A DNA stretch of 64,000 bases from Mallotus nudiflorus (taxonomy: Eukaryota; Streptophyta; Magnoliopsida; Malpighiales; Euphorbiaceae): contig CANTUR010000049.1 of assembly GCA_947683625.1 (NCBI GenBank), positions 6,860,501 to 6,924,500 of the forward strand, written 5' to 3'. A model generated the notes under the pieces. It saw only the letters and a list, made by a program, of their open reading frames with translations, had not been told where the DNA came from and did no database searches. Of this stretch, positions 24,240 through 35,576 are shown piece by piece. The position numbers and the translations under genes were made by a program. Position 1 is the stretch's first letter, and each line of letters opens with the position of its first letter.

Positions 24240-24763
24240 ATTATTATTTAGGATTGACCTTTGATCTTCATATTGACTTATAAAGATCAATCTAGAGTTA
24301 GGCTATACTATGTCACTGATGCTACGTAAGATAAAATTAAATAGAACCCTCATTTAATATTAAGTCACTAAAATGCCTTCCACAATTCAACACTTGTTAA
24401 GACTTGGGTTGTTGTATATAGATTTTGCCAAAGCAGGGAAAATATTTTTGAACTTAGGGCATGAGATGAGATTTTAATTAGCCAGAACATTGGATGTTAA
24501 ATCCTATGTCTTTTAAGAGTTACATGAGATATAATTAGCAAAGTGTTACCTACTTAAAATAACCATACTTTAGGTGATAAACCAAAGTTTACTTAGAGTA
24601 GGGTGCAAAATGGATCTTAGCCCACTAAAATTACAATTGCTGTAATTGTCAAAATAAATTTGATGGTTATTATTTTGAGTCAATTTTATGGGATTTATAA
24701 TTATACCATACTAAAATTATTTAATAAAATGTTGAGTATGCTGCATATATATTTATCATAGAT

Positions 24764-25600
24764 AATGGCAACAAACACTTCATCTACTTTGTTACTATAA
24801 TAGATCCTTGAGAAGGATAAGCTCAATGGGACTAATTTCCTTAATTGGTACAAAAATATAAAAATTGTTTTTAGTTAAGAGAGAAAAGAATATATCATTG
24901 ATCAACCTATCCCAGATGAACCATGTGCTAATGCTTATAGAGCTTAAAAGGATGTTTATAGTAAGCATCTTAATGATTATATTGATGGCACTTGCCTCAA
25001 GCTTGGAAGCATAGAATTAGAACCTTAAAAGAAATTGATGGAAATGGAGGCTTATGCTATGATAGGCCATCTCAAGGAAATGTTCCAAGAGAAAGCTAAA
25101 ATTAAGAGGCTTACCACTATAAAGGTATGACTCTTTTACAAGTTAATTACTGGCGACTTAGTGAGTCCTTATATTCTTAAGATGAAAGGTCATATTAATC
25201 ATTTAGAAAAGCTTGGTCTTAAGATTGAGCAATAATTAGCTATTGATATCATTCTCTAATCTTTGCTTGAAGCTTATGATGGATTTGTTATGAACTATGA
25301 CATGTATAGTATGGAGAAAACTATTTTTGAATTGCATAAAATGCTTAAGACTATTAAAAAGAATATCAAGACTACCAAGGATGTTCTAATGGTCAATATA
25401 GGGAAAGGTATAAAGAGAATAGGAAAGAGTAAAGGAAAGATTAAGGCTGCCAAAAAGCTTTTAGAAGCCTAAACTTGGATCTCAACCAAAACTAGCAAAG
25501 TTGGGAATATGCTATTTTAGCAATGAGCTGAACCATTGAAAAAGAAATTTGTAGCTTTACTTGGATGAAATGAAGAAGAATAAGGTTATAAATATTTTTC
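24764..25600 (+). pseudogene. Copia gag remnant, truncated
   Basis: ATG at 24764 begins MATNTSSTLLL, followed by two stops, then LEKDKLNGTNFLNWY, the start pattern of Copia gag proteins. Later pieces include YIIDQPIPDEP, AYAMIGHLKEMFQ, LVSPYILKMKGHINHLEKLG and, at 25263-25472, an open stretch with EAYDGFVMNYDMYSMEKTIFELHKML in two parts, then a Lys-rich tail. This order fits the UBN2 gag domain. At least nine stops interrupt it. The sequence changes near 25600 to a copy of the 21.4-22.9-kb repeat, so there is no zinc knuckle and no pol. The element is therefore a gag-bearing, pol-less remnant or was truncated by recombination. Confidence 0.75.
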
Positions 25601-25603
25601 TAC

Positions 25604-26073
25604 TTAGAATCGAGAAACAATATGATTGAATAATATAATGATAACATAAAACATGCATTATCTTTAATCAATGTATTATGTGATAAAAGGACTATAATAC
25701 TCATTATAATTTAGGTTATGTCAAGTGATCGACTTTCACATTACTTGGATAGTCATAATGTCTTATTGGAGGGTACTTATGATTTTTAGGTCATGAATAA
25801 GATTTTAGGCTTATTGCCAATGTTGTGTGAACCTACAAGGTCACACACTTAGAATGGGATGAAAATGGACTTAAGTTCAACCACTCAATAATACTCTTTG
25901 TAAATTAAAAGAAAAGTATATATTGACTATGCATGGCAATGTGGATATTTGACATGGATATGCCTGATTATAAACAAAGCACAATCACCAGTTAAGGCTC
26001 AAGTATGACTATGTGCCTTCACTTGCCTGACTGTGCCTAAGATTAAGTTTTTTAGCATTAAATGCACACGGCC
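25604..26073 (+). repeat. Third copy of the Copia LTR-like repeat (partial)
   Basis: Aligns with 22437-22915. Shared features are GAAACAATATGATTGAATAA, GTGTGAACCTACAAGGTCAC, CTATGCATGGCAATGTGGAT and TGTGCCTTCAC. Its position just after the gag remnant suggests it is what is left of the 3' LTR. Divergence from copy 2 is greater than that between copies 1 and 2. Confidence 0.7.
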
Positions 26074-26099
26074 ATAAAACTAAGGATTTAGAACCTTAG

Positions 26100-27010
26100 T
26101 CTTTAGGAAACATAGAAAAATTTCATTAAACTGATACACAATTCATTGAACTAGAGAGTGGTTCATCGAATCGATAATGGATTTGATGAATTAAACACTT
26201 GATTCAGCTCTTCAGAAAAAATTCAACAAAATTAGACCCAAATGACCCACAAGCCTCCACATGATCATGCATGTGTGTGCTTGCAATTATTGCTGCTTAT
26301 GTCATGCCTATGGCGATGCTCTTGAACCTCAAGCTCCAAGGTTGTGCATGCTCCACGCACACTTAAATTAGTGTGTATGCACACTTGGACTCGAATGGAC
26401 ATGAGCAAAAAAGACCCTGACTTTTTTTATTTATAAATACCTCAATTTTTCCTATTTTGGAGAGACCTTTAGACATCTTATCAAACTCTGTCAAATTGAA
26501 GAGTCAAGAAACACTTTTAAGTATATTTTTAACTAATTTCCTTTATTTTTTAGGATTTTTAAAATGGATTTACAACCAAACCTAGTTTTATCTTTGTCAA
26601 ATACAATTCAAAGGTATAATAATTTGCATTTTCATGTCATTTTACATATCCAAACGAGGATAACTTATAAGAATAATTTTAAAGCACACTTACTTCCACT
26701 TTCTAATCAAGCTTAGTCTAAAATTTGAGGACCTAAAAAAATTATGTTGCATATTTAATTTTATTTAATATCGTATTTTCTTCTCTTATTCTTGTTTCTT
26801 TTTATTTGTTGTTAGTCATCAAATTAGAAAAATTGATGTGCTTTATATGGTGAAGTCTGGCCCTTTGGCATATAGTTTGTTAGTGTGTTATTTTGTATTT
26901 CTAGCCTTGAATATGAATATGAATTTCTAAGATATCATTTTTCATAATAAAAATTGCATTTTTAAGGGTTTGACATGCATTTTGCATTATTCGTTACAAA
27001 TTTTACATTT
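26100..27010 (+). repeat. ~0.95-kb direct repeat, left copy
   Basis: Matches 28790-29720 in the same orientation. Conserved segments include GTGGTTCATCGAA, CCTGACTTTTTT followed by a TATTTATAAATACC-like TATA box (about 26433), AGGTATAATAATTTGCATTT, TTTGAGGACC and GACATGCATTTTGCATTAT. The TATA-like box and T-rich downstream part suggest LTR promoter sequence. No coding capacity. Confidence 0.8.
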
Positions 27011-27759
27011 TTAATTAAAAACCACATTTTTAATCATATGTACTCCAGGATTCAAAGTGTTAAAAAGATCACAATCTAGTCCATCAAGCATGGAAGGATT
27101 GAAATTTAGGTTTGGAGTAGAAGTTATCACCTTTGAATTTTGGATAATAGAAAATGAAAATATAGACAGTGCACAATATAAAAGATGTCCAAATTAGAAG
27201 CAAAACTGTGAAAGAATCTGAGGTGCATATATAATGACTCAAAACTTAGCCTAGTTATGTGCACTTGGGAAGACTCAAAACTCTAACCAAATATCGTACA
27301 CGTGCAAGTTCACATCCTCTTATGCACTTTCATACACATTTTAACATGTTTTATGCATTTTTACATATTTTCATGTACATTTCAAAATGTATATTTTCAT
27401 ACATGCTATTGCACTCTCTCTTCACACATTTTTCTAATGCTTAAATGTGTTTTTTCATGTACTTTTCATGTATAAACTTATGTATTTTACTACATACTTT
27501 AACACCTATGAATGATTATATATTTCAGATGATGCTTGAATGATTATTAATTGACATTTAAAGATGATAATTATATTTTTACCTCACATGTGCTTGATTG
27601 CATATCACTGCCTTACGCTTAGTTCATTCTTTAGATATGTTAAGGAAATTCTTATATGAATCCCAAATTGAATTACTATCATTCTCACTTGTCTCAAATT
27701 AGTATTCATAATGTGTGATCTTCAAAATTGCATTATACAACTTCACATCTCAGAAAGCT
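27011..27759. other. Non-coding LTR-like segment
   Basis: AT-rich. 27290-27490 is a run of CATTTTCATACA-like phrases on the plus strand (ACATGTTTTATGCATTTTTA and similar). The 61-codon ORF across it is low complexity and not credible. Probably part of the same non-coding element as its neighbours. Confidence 0.4.
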
Positions 27760-28370
27760 ATACAACACTGACCTAACGCCTTAGAAGGCTACATGACACA
27801 AACATAATCTCAACTTGATGCCTCATAAGGCTATACAACACTCACTTGATGCCTTGGAAGGCTAAACAACACAATCACAATTCCAACTTAATGCCTTAGA
27901 AGGCTATATAGCATTCGTTTGACGCCTTAAAAGGCTACATGACATAAACACAATCTTAACTTGACGCTTCAGAAGGCTAAACAATATTCACTTGACACTT
28001 TAGAAGGCTATATGGCACAATTACAATCTCAGATTGATAACTGAAAAGGTTATAAAATATTTGTATGATAGCTCATAAGGCTAAATGATAACCTCTTAAT
28101 CATTTTTGCTTAACACCTTAAATGGTTATAGTGGCACAATCACTTTTGCCTAATACCTTAAATGGTTATAATGACATAGTCACTTCAACATGACACTTTA
28201 AATATTTATAGTGGCATAATGATTTACGCTTGACACCTTAAATAGTTTTAGTGGCACAATGTCTCTACCTGACACCTTAAGTGGTTATAGTGACATAATC
28301 CTTATGTCTGACACCCTAAGTTATTATAACGACACATTCCTACCACCTTTAATGGCTATATAACACTATC
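27760..28370 (+). repeat. Irregular minisatellite with GCCTTAGAAGGCTA core
   Basis: About fifteen degenerate copies. The left half has TTGACGCCTTAGAAGGCTA followed by CATGACACAA. The right half drifts to TTGACACCTTAAATGGTTA with TAGTGGCACAAT. Spacing is about 30-45 bp. Many copies can form a small stem (GCCTT with AAGGC), a design like the TCTGGTGATGCTTTGC module at 13053. Such modules are common in long Gypsy LTRs. Confidence 0.8.
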
Positions 28371-28789
28371 TAGTCCAATTCTACACTCAACAGTGTTGAA
28401 CAACAAATAACAACATGTTTGACGTCTTGATGATTACATGACACATTGCTAGGTAAGTGCTCTAAACCCTAGTATTTACATTTCATTTCTCATTGCTTCA
28501 TATGTATTGATGTCTATGCAAGCCCACTTATACAACACACATGAAGTAAGGGGAAGCTCTTATACCTCAAAATTTAATGGTCTTAAATTACTATCTAATA
28601 ATGAAAATAATTTATAAAAAATGATAAAAATGTATAATGTTATTTCTTTAGAGTGTTCAAACTTTAAAACTAAATTTTTGTAATCTTTTGGAAACTTAAA
28701 CCAATTGAACATGAGCCAAACACTATTTTAGTGAAACACACACTTTAGGAAGTCACCATTCATGTGAGTAACTATAAAAGTGTATATTT
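28371..28789. other. Non-coding segment between minisatellite and right direct repeat
   Basis: AT-rich with no gene. Its first part (28440-28570) is pyrimidine-leaning and resembles the 3' half of a long LTR. The rest leads into the right copy of the direct repeat. Confidence 0.35.
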
Positions 28790-29720
28790 AATTGAACTGA
28801 TGCTTGACACATTGAATTAAAGAGTGGTTCATCGAACCGATAATTGATTCAATGAACAAGACACCTGATTCACCTCTTTAGAACCTAAAAATTCAACCTA
28901 AATAAGACCTGAATGACTTTAACATCATGTAAGCCTTTAAGTGAGCACACATGTGTTTGCCTGCATATGGACGTGCATTCAAATATGTGTGGCTATGCGC
29001 TTGAGCCATGCACTCACACACTCATGCTCCAAGGCTATCGTATGCTCAAATCCATATAGACACGTGCTTGTAGCCACATGAACATGCACAAGAAGACCCT
29101 GACTTTTTTCTATGTCTATAAATACTTCAATTTTTCCTATTTTAGAAAAACCTCTTAACATCTTATCAAAACCCTTTTGAATTGAAGACTCAAGACACCA
29201 TTTTAAACACATTCTTAATCAATTCCCTTTATCTTTTGGAACTTTTAGAAACAATTTGCAACCAAATGTAATTTCATCTTTGTCAAAGCACACTTTAAAA
29301 GGTATAATAATTTGCATTTTTACTTCATTTTATATATCCATATGAGGATGGCTTGTAAAAATAAAATTTGAAGCACACTTGCTTTCACTTTCTAATCAAG
29401 TTTAGTCTACAATTTGAGGACCCGAAAAATACTACTTTGCACATTTAATTTTATTTAGTATTGCATTTTCTTCTCTCATTCTCTTTTCTCTTTTTATTTG
29501 TTGTTGGCCAACAAATTGGGAAAATTGATGTGCTTTGTGTGGTGAAATTTGATCATTTGCATGTTGTTTGTTTGTTTGTTTGTTATTTTTAACGCATTTT
29601 GCAATTGTGTTATATTGCATTTCTAGCCTTCAATGTGAATTTTCTAAATATCATTTCTAATAACAAAAATTGCATTTTTAAGGATTTAACATGCATTTTG
29701 CATTATTCATTTTATATTTA
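28790..29720 (+). repeat. ~0.95-kb direct repeat, right copy
   Basis: Second copy of the 26100-27010 repeat, including the TATA-like CTATAAATACTTC (about 29117). It has a (GTTT)n run at 29564-29583 that the left copy lacks. The duplicated sequence flanks the 27-28.8-kb segment. Confidence 0.8.
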
Positions 29721-30235
29721 TATTTTTAATGTAAAAATCATATTATTAATATGAAAATCGTATTTTTGGTTCAAAAATCACATTTTCATTATAAGATATT
29801 ATTTTTGGCATGTCATTAAAACTAAGTTTACATTTTTCGATCTTTGTCATAAAAATTATATCTTTTTAGACCAAAATTGCATTTTTAATATAAAAATTGT
29901 ATTTTCATGATTTTCGTACAAATATTGTATTTTTGAGTGTTTTACATTTATTTTTATCATAAAAATCTTATTTTTGATCATTTTTAGGGAAAGTTTACAT
30001 TTTATGATCAAGTTCATACTTCTATAATCAAGTTTGTATTTATTAACATAAAAAATCTCATTTTATCGCATTTATACTAGAAATTTTATATTTTTCACTC
30101 CAATTCCATCATGAAATTCTTATTTTTAATCCATCTTTGCATGTAAATTCTATCTTTCCATAAAAAAAAATATGTCGCTATTTATTTTTGTAGAAAAATC
30201 ACATTTTTTGCATAAAAATTCATATTTTGGTTTTA
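29640..30235 (+). repeat. Degenerate AT-rich tandem repeat
   Basis: Loose repetition of AAAAATTGCATTTTT- and AAAAATCATATTTT-like units, spaced about 20-35 bp. Units vary too much for a fixed period. Each unit is nearly self-complementary. Confidence 0.55.
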
Positions 30236-30930
30236 ATTGCATGGAGATCACATTCTCGACTAGATTACCATTTAAAGGTCCCTTGATGCAATTTTGTGTT
30301 GATTTAATATTTCTTTCCTCATTTCAATTGTTATATTATTTTTAGGGCATTTAGAAATATTATTTAAATGTTTAGTATAATTTTGTTGCACTTTTTGTAA
30401 TTATGCATATTTAAATGCTATTTCCTATTATTTTTGTGACTATATGAAATTGTGTTATCATTTTTTGTCAAGTTGCTGCGTTTGTTTGAATTTGAAAATA
30501 GATGAATGGGAGTATATATTTGTAATAACTCCTATTTTGCAAGTATTTATTAGATTAAATTTATTTTTCCATATTTTTATCTTTTATATGTATTTACTAG
30601 GAAAGTCATATTAATAATTGTAAATAATTCTTTATTTCTTGTTTCTGCTTTATTCTACTATAGATGTTTGTGTGTATATATAAACTGCCATACTGAAACG
30701 AGGGTGATGAGGAACCTATAACAGGTCTTACCTGACGACAGGATGATTTTTGCTTTGTCTCGAAATCATCTCCTACTTCTTGAGTGACTCAGTGGCAACT
30801 ACTCTTTTCACAAAAACAAAAATCTCGCTTCTTTCAAGGCAAATCAAATCACAATTGGATCCTCCCTAGTAAATAATTTGCTCATCGCTCATAGTATCCT
30901 ACTTGTGAAATGTGGTAGGGTGTTTCTACA
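30236..30930 (+). repeat. 3' end of a long Gypsy-type LTR
   Basis: The segment ends GGGTGTTTCTACA at 30930, whose reverse complement, TGTAGAAACACCC, mirrors the TGTAAACACCC start of the LTR at 56867. That fits the right terminus of a Tat/Ogre-style LTR. Just before it, GAGTGACTCAGTGGCAACTA (about 30780) resembles a phrase common near the end of such LTRs. The left end was not found; it may lie as far back as about 26.1 kb. Confidence 0.5.
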
Positions 30931-31945
30931 TCATCATTTTCTTTATCCTCATTAATCAATCTCCCAAACACTCATTATCTCCTCCATTAAGTCCTATTTT
31001 CACTCCTTTTCTTTCCTCTATGCTTTTAGTTTCAAAAACTTTAGCTTATAGTTATGATGCACATATTGAATACAATTCAAGAGATCATCAAACAAAGCAA
31101 AAAGAAATAAATTTTTCTTTAGTTTAATGATAATTTTTACAAAGAAACATAGAGAAAGGGGGAGAGAGCAAAGGATTATGGTTGTTTGTTGATTTTATTG
31201 ATGGTGGTGGTTATGAGTTTTTGTCGTAGTGATGTTATTAATAGTAATGGTGGTGTTAGGTGGTGGTGATAAATTTTGGTTTGAAGTGTTGGTGTTGTGA
31301 TAATGGTGGTTTCAGGTGATAGTGTAGTTTAGGTGGTTTTGGATTTATAGTGGTGGTGGTTTTGGGTAGTAAGAGTTATGTGGTGGTATTGAGGTGGTAA
31401 TGGTGACAACGATGGTGATGGTGGCAGCGGTTTTCGGGTGTGTGATGTTAATCGATGGTGGCAGTTTTGAATGGAAGATGTTAATAGATGGTGTTGACAG
31501 TAATGGATATCAAAAGGTTTCAACAACAATGGTACTTGTAACGTTATTCCTAATCTAATAAAGGAGAGAAAATTTATATAGATATTATTTGTCTTTGCTA
31601 ATTAACATGAAACTCTATAAAAGTTTTGAATATGCAATTAAAAAAATTAGGACTTAATTGAAATATTTAAAAAGTTATAGGACTTGCAAGGTCATGATCG
31701 CAATTATTTTCTTCTCTAATCTACCACAATGCAAAATTCAATTAGATGTGGAACTTGATTTGGTTTCAATCTTAGCATAAAAGCCTTTCATTTAATTTTT
31801 CATTCTACTTTGATTGCCATGCATACCATCTCCTCCATTTCAACATAATGTGTAGTTTACTACATTAATCTCTTTATTTAGCCCATTCAATAATCATGCC
31901 ATGGTTGATTCACTATCTTCCTCCTTAAAATAATCCTCCACATAA
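30931..31945. other. Intergenic DNA with a GGT-rich low-complexity block
   Basis: 31185-31510 is rich in GGTGGT/GTTGTG trinucleotide phrases and creates spurious ORFs on the minus strand. No gene is seen in the remainder. Confidence 0.5.
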
Positions 31946-32493
31946 GTGGTTTCTTGGGTTTAGTTTACTGTTGATACCATAACTTTAGGTCATGTTTCAC
32001 TTTGGGCCATATTTCACTTTGGTACCAAATTTTTAATTTTTTTCTTTTCTGTCCAAAAAATTCTATTTTTGTTTCAAGTTAAAGTTCCTCGAACATATCC
32101 TATCAAATTTAGCATTTATGACAATCGGAATAAGTGTATTTTCAGTATATTCACCATGTAAGCATCTCATTAAGCGGCCTAATCACTTTGTGGGCTCCAT
32201 AAAATAAATTTTGCTAAAATTTTATTTTGTGAGGCCCACAAGCAAATTTTATTTTATAGGCCGACAAGATAATTAAACTATTCAATGAGATATTTACAAA
32301 GTAAATATACTGCAAATATATTTATTTCAACTACCGCATATGTTAAATTTGATTGGATATATTTTAGATACTTCAACTTGAAATAAAAATAAAAATTTTT
32401 GATACTGAAAAGAAAAAAATTAAAATTTTGGTATTAAAGTGAAACATTATCCAAAATTATAACATTAACAGTACAACAAACTCGTGGTTTCTT
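31946..32493. mobile_element. Long-hairpin MITE, Mutator-like, copy 1
   Basis: The target duplication GTGGTTTCTT is perfect over 10 bp (31946-31955 and 32484-32493). The 528-bp element (31956-32483) starts GGGTTTAGTTTACTGTT and ends in the diverged complement of that sequence. The two halves form an almost full-length inverted repeat of about 250 bp: TTTCACTTTGGTACCAAA on the left pairs with the region ending AATTTTGGTATTAAAGTGAAAC on the right (given in parts). No coding capacity. A 10-bp target duplication with long inverted ends is characteristic of Mutator-like elements. A folded transcript could feed small-RNA production. Confidence 0.85.
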
Positions 32494-33960
32494 TCATAAG
32501 ATTTTGAATGCTTTGAAACGGTTTTCCTATAGTATTAATTAGGAAAATATTTATTGTACGCTATAGCTTTGATGCCATTCCATGTGCAGATTAGTAGTTA
32601 GTCGTTCCTTATTTGATTAGTAATCTATTGATCCCATCAAGTAATTAGTGGATGTGAGTTTTACCTCAAAACTCGCTCAATTCACTTCTCATATTCCAAG
32701 TACACATCATGATCAGTTATTTTCTTAGAATTATAGAATCTTCCTATTTGTGCTACTTAAAACCTATTGAACTCGTTCAACCCACTCTCCATAATATGGC
32801 TCTTATATATGACCTTTTGTAATATAGATTTTAAAATGTTGTTAAGGAATTTTAATATGATAAAAATAATTATATAAAGCTAAAAAAAAGTTATATTCCA
32901 TATATAACCAAATTGTATTGTAAGATTTTTAGTTATAATATGCCACTTTGCTTGATAAGTATTCATATATAGAACTTAATATTTATATATTAATTAATTT
33001 TAATATTAAAATTAGTTTAAACTTAATGATATAAAATTTTTAAAGTGTACTAAAATATTCTAGTCTTATAGATAATAAAAATCCAGAATTTTACAAATTT
33101 TATTGAGTCTAGCTCGTTCTTTTAGCTTTTTTCAATTTAAATAATAAATTATGATATTTTTAAATTTTATCATATAGTCAAATTAGTTTTAAATTTGGAG
33201 TAATGTTTTATAAGTTGCTAAGTGTTTGGCATCAACGACATTTTATGGGCTCAGGGTCTACTAGAGAATATAATCTGGACTATTTTTGTATTTTATTATT
33301 TTTAATTATTAAATTATTTATTTATTAACATGCAAAATTGCAATTCCTCCAAATAATATCCAAATTTTATAATTAAGTCCAAACTCTTTATCTAAACCAT
33401 TTTTATACAATTTTGATTTGGTCCACAGCATTCATCACACAACATATATATTCACTTACAAATAAAAATAAATAAATGAAATAAATGTGCCCACAAAGAA
33501 ACGGGTTCAGAGAAAATATTACAACCTTTTCACCACAAGAAAAATAAAAAAAATAAGTAAAATAAAACTACAGATTTAAATCCAACAAAATCCTTACTTA
33601 ACATAAGAAATAAATTTAGGCTAAACCAATAAAATAACCTACATGGAAAAGACAAAGTTAGTTCATGAAGTAATAATTTAAAATTAATTGAAACAGAAAA
33701 TTCAATTAAATTAAATCTAAAAATCCATAGTTAAATTTCATTGGACCGAATAAAACATCAAATTAGTTGTTCAAAAATAAAAAATAAAACATCAAAATTT
33801 AATCAACTTTAGAGTTTAAATAATTGAAATTCAAGAAGAGAGATTCAATTCATTAACATAATTATAATCTAAACAATAGTTATTAGCTAAAAAAGTATGC
33901 AATTATGAAATTTAATTAAATATATTTAAGCAACGTATTCGATGTGTACAAAAAAAAAAT
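32494..33960. other. AT-rich intergenic DNA
   Basis: No ORF, repeat or RNA gene that I can support. Confidence 0.5.
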
Positions 33961-33969
33961 TAATAATCT

Positions 33970-34805
33970 AACTGTCAAGTGTACAGGCGGTGCCTCTATG
34001 ACGAGGTTTCGCCTTAATGCTATTAAGATGAAATTATATTGTCACAATGTACTAATATGTTGCCTTAGTGCACCCAAACTCAAAATAGAATGAAAACTTC
34101 TTTGAACACTCTTCTAAAATGGTTTATTGAAAGGTAAAAACATATGAATTTAATTATTAAATTTGAATAAACTCAATCACATAATATTGATTTGAGAAAT
34201 CATATTATGAAGTATTCAAAATGAAATAAAAACTCAAAAACATAAAAAGGATTTTACTACTTTCAACACTAGGTTGGCTCCCTAACTTTGGCCCTCAGAA
34301 ATTTTTGTTTGGATGTAACAAGTTCTAAAAAATGTAAATCCAACAACCTTTTTCCTTTGCTAAGTCAAGAACTCTGCCCTTTTGTTCTTCTTATATATAT
34401 ATATATATTGCCACCTTAAAGTGTTTCAGCTCTCTCTCTCTCTCTCTCTTCTTTGTATTTCTACTCTTGATTCTATTTTTTTTACTCTCAGAACTCTTTT
34501 TTTTCTTAGCTACCTCTTTTTAACGTTCTTTTTTTCTTTTTTTGTTTCCTTTTTTTTTGGTCCAAAAGCCTCCCCTCCTTTTTCTAATTCTTGTTTTATT
34601 TTAAAAAAAATCCCTTCGATTTTTCAATTTAGAATATTTCTCACACTTTCCACATTTTCTACCATGTTAACGACGACTTCCCACCTAACAAATGGAGAAA
34701 ATTGTTTTAAAACCATAATCGCCTTAGTGTGTTAAGTTATCATCCCCTTACCTTAGCGCATTAAGATGTCGCCTTAACACAGTAGCCTTAGTGAGACCAT
34801 TTGGG
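33970..34805. mobile_element. Possible TIR element with CGCCTTA motifs at both ends
   Basis: The left part (33985-34075) has GAGGTTTCGCCTTAATGC, TATTAAGATGAAA and TTGCCTTAGTGCACC. The right part (34700-34795) has ATCGCCTTAGTGTG, CATTAAGATGTCGCC and GTAGCCTTAGTGAGACC. Such clusters recall eudicot hAT-type MITEs rich in GCCTTAG. A (TA)n run (34393-34408), a (CT)n run (about 34431-34449) and a long pyrimidine stretch to about 34570 lie inside. I could not define exact termini or a target duplication. Confidence 0.3.
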
Positions 34806-35338
34806 CTATAGGACTATTTTGACAGAAGATGAATGAATTTTATACTTTTATGCTCATTTTATTTATTTTTTATCATTGGAGTTTCGCTCTTGGATCAGTT
34901 CATGTCATGTGTCAACACTTTTGTAACTTATTTTTTTAATAATCAATACAAATCAATGAATTAGCCACAATTTTATTAATTGGCACAACAATTTGATTTT
35001 AAATTTAGTTTAGACTTTTTTTTAAGTGAAATAATGACTTTTAAAAGATTTTTGACGAGTTAGAGGATCAAATTTTTATTTTATTTGATCATTAACCAAT
35101 TCCAATGCCAACACGATCGTTAAAAAAAATATCATCAATTTAGCAGAATGTTAAAATGAATAAATATCAAAAGTTATTGCTAGAATTGAAGAAATAAAAA
35201 TTCTGATAGATTGGAAAGCATGTGTAATTTTAGTTTTTGAGTTAAGCCAAAATTATTTATTTATTTTTGTTAAACAGAAGCTTTCCAGTAAAATGTTTGG
35301 AAGAAAAGGAGATGACGTGAATTTTGATTGCTTTTTGG
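34806..35338. other. AT-rich intergenic DNA
   Basis: No feature supported, apart from a somewhat less AT-rich stretch at 35276-35338 leading into the exon-like segment. Confidence 0.4.
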
Positions 35339-35341
35339 CAG

Positions 35342-35404
35342 GATTCACATGACTATATGTCTGTCTCATCTCATGCGCCAGATGATCCCATGATTTCTGA
35401 GAAG
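35342..35404 (+). pseudogene. Orphan exon-like segment with splice-site-like borders
   Basis: 63 bp open in one frame, encoding DSHDYMSVSSHAPDDPMISE plus a final Lys. It is preceded by a pyrimidine-leaning tract ending GGCAG and followed by GTAAAT, so both borders fit plant splice consensus. Base composition is clearly less AT-rich than the surroundings. No further exon was recognised nearby. It could be a captured or decayed gene fragment, or chance. The protein family is not recognised. Confidence 0.3.
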
Positions 35405-35576
35405 GTAAATAATTTTACAAACCTAAGTGACCCCTTTTAGTATTTTTTCTGGTGCTCAAAAAGTTTTTTTTTTTTTTTTAAATGCCCTTTTGGTTTTTAA
35501 AATCTAGTTGGATCAATGATGGCTACTCACGTACCTATGTATAACTTTTCCACCTTGAAAATTATAATCAAAATTA

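Noticed and set aside
27760..28370. Regularly interspersed repeats reminiscent of a CRISPR array
   Set aside because: Units degenerate, spacing irregular, spacers related to each other, and the host is a plant; it is an LTR minisatellite.
31329..31529. 66-codon ORF rich in Pro, His and Thr
   Set aside because: Product of a GGT/GTG low-complexity block.
34382..34735. 117-codon ORF, mostly Phe, Leu and Ser
   Set aside because: It is a translation of TA and CT microsatellites and a pyrimidine-rich run, not a membrane protein gene.
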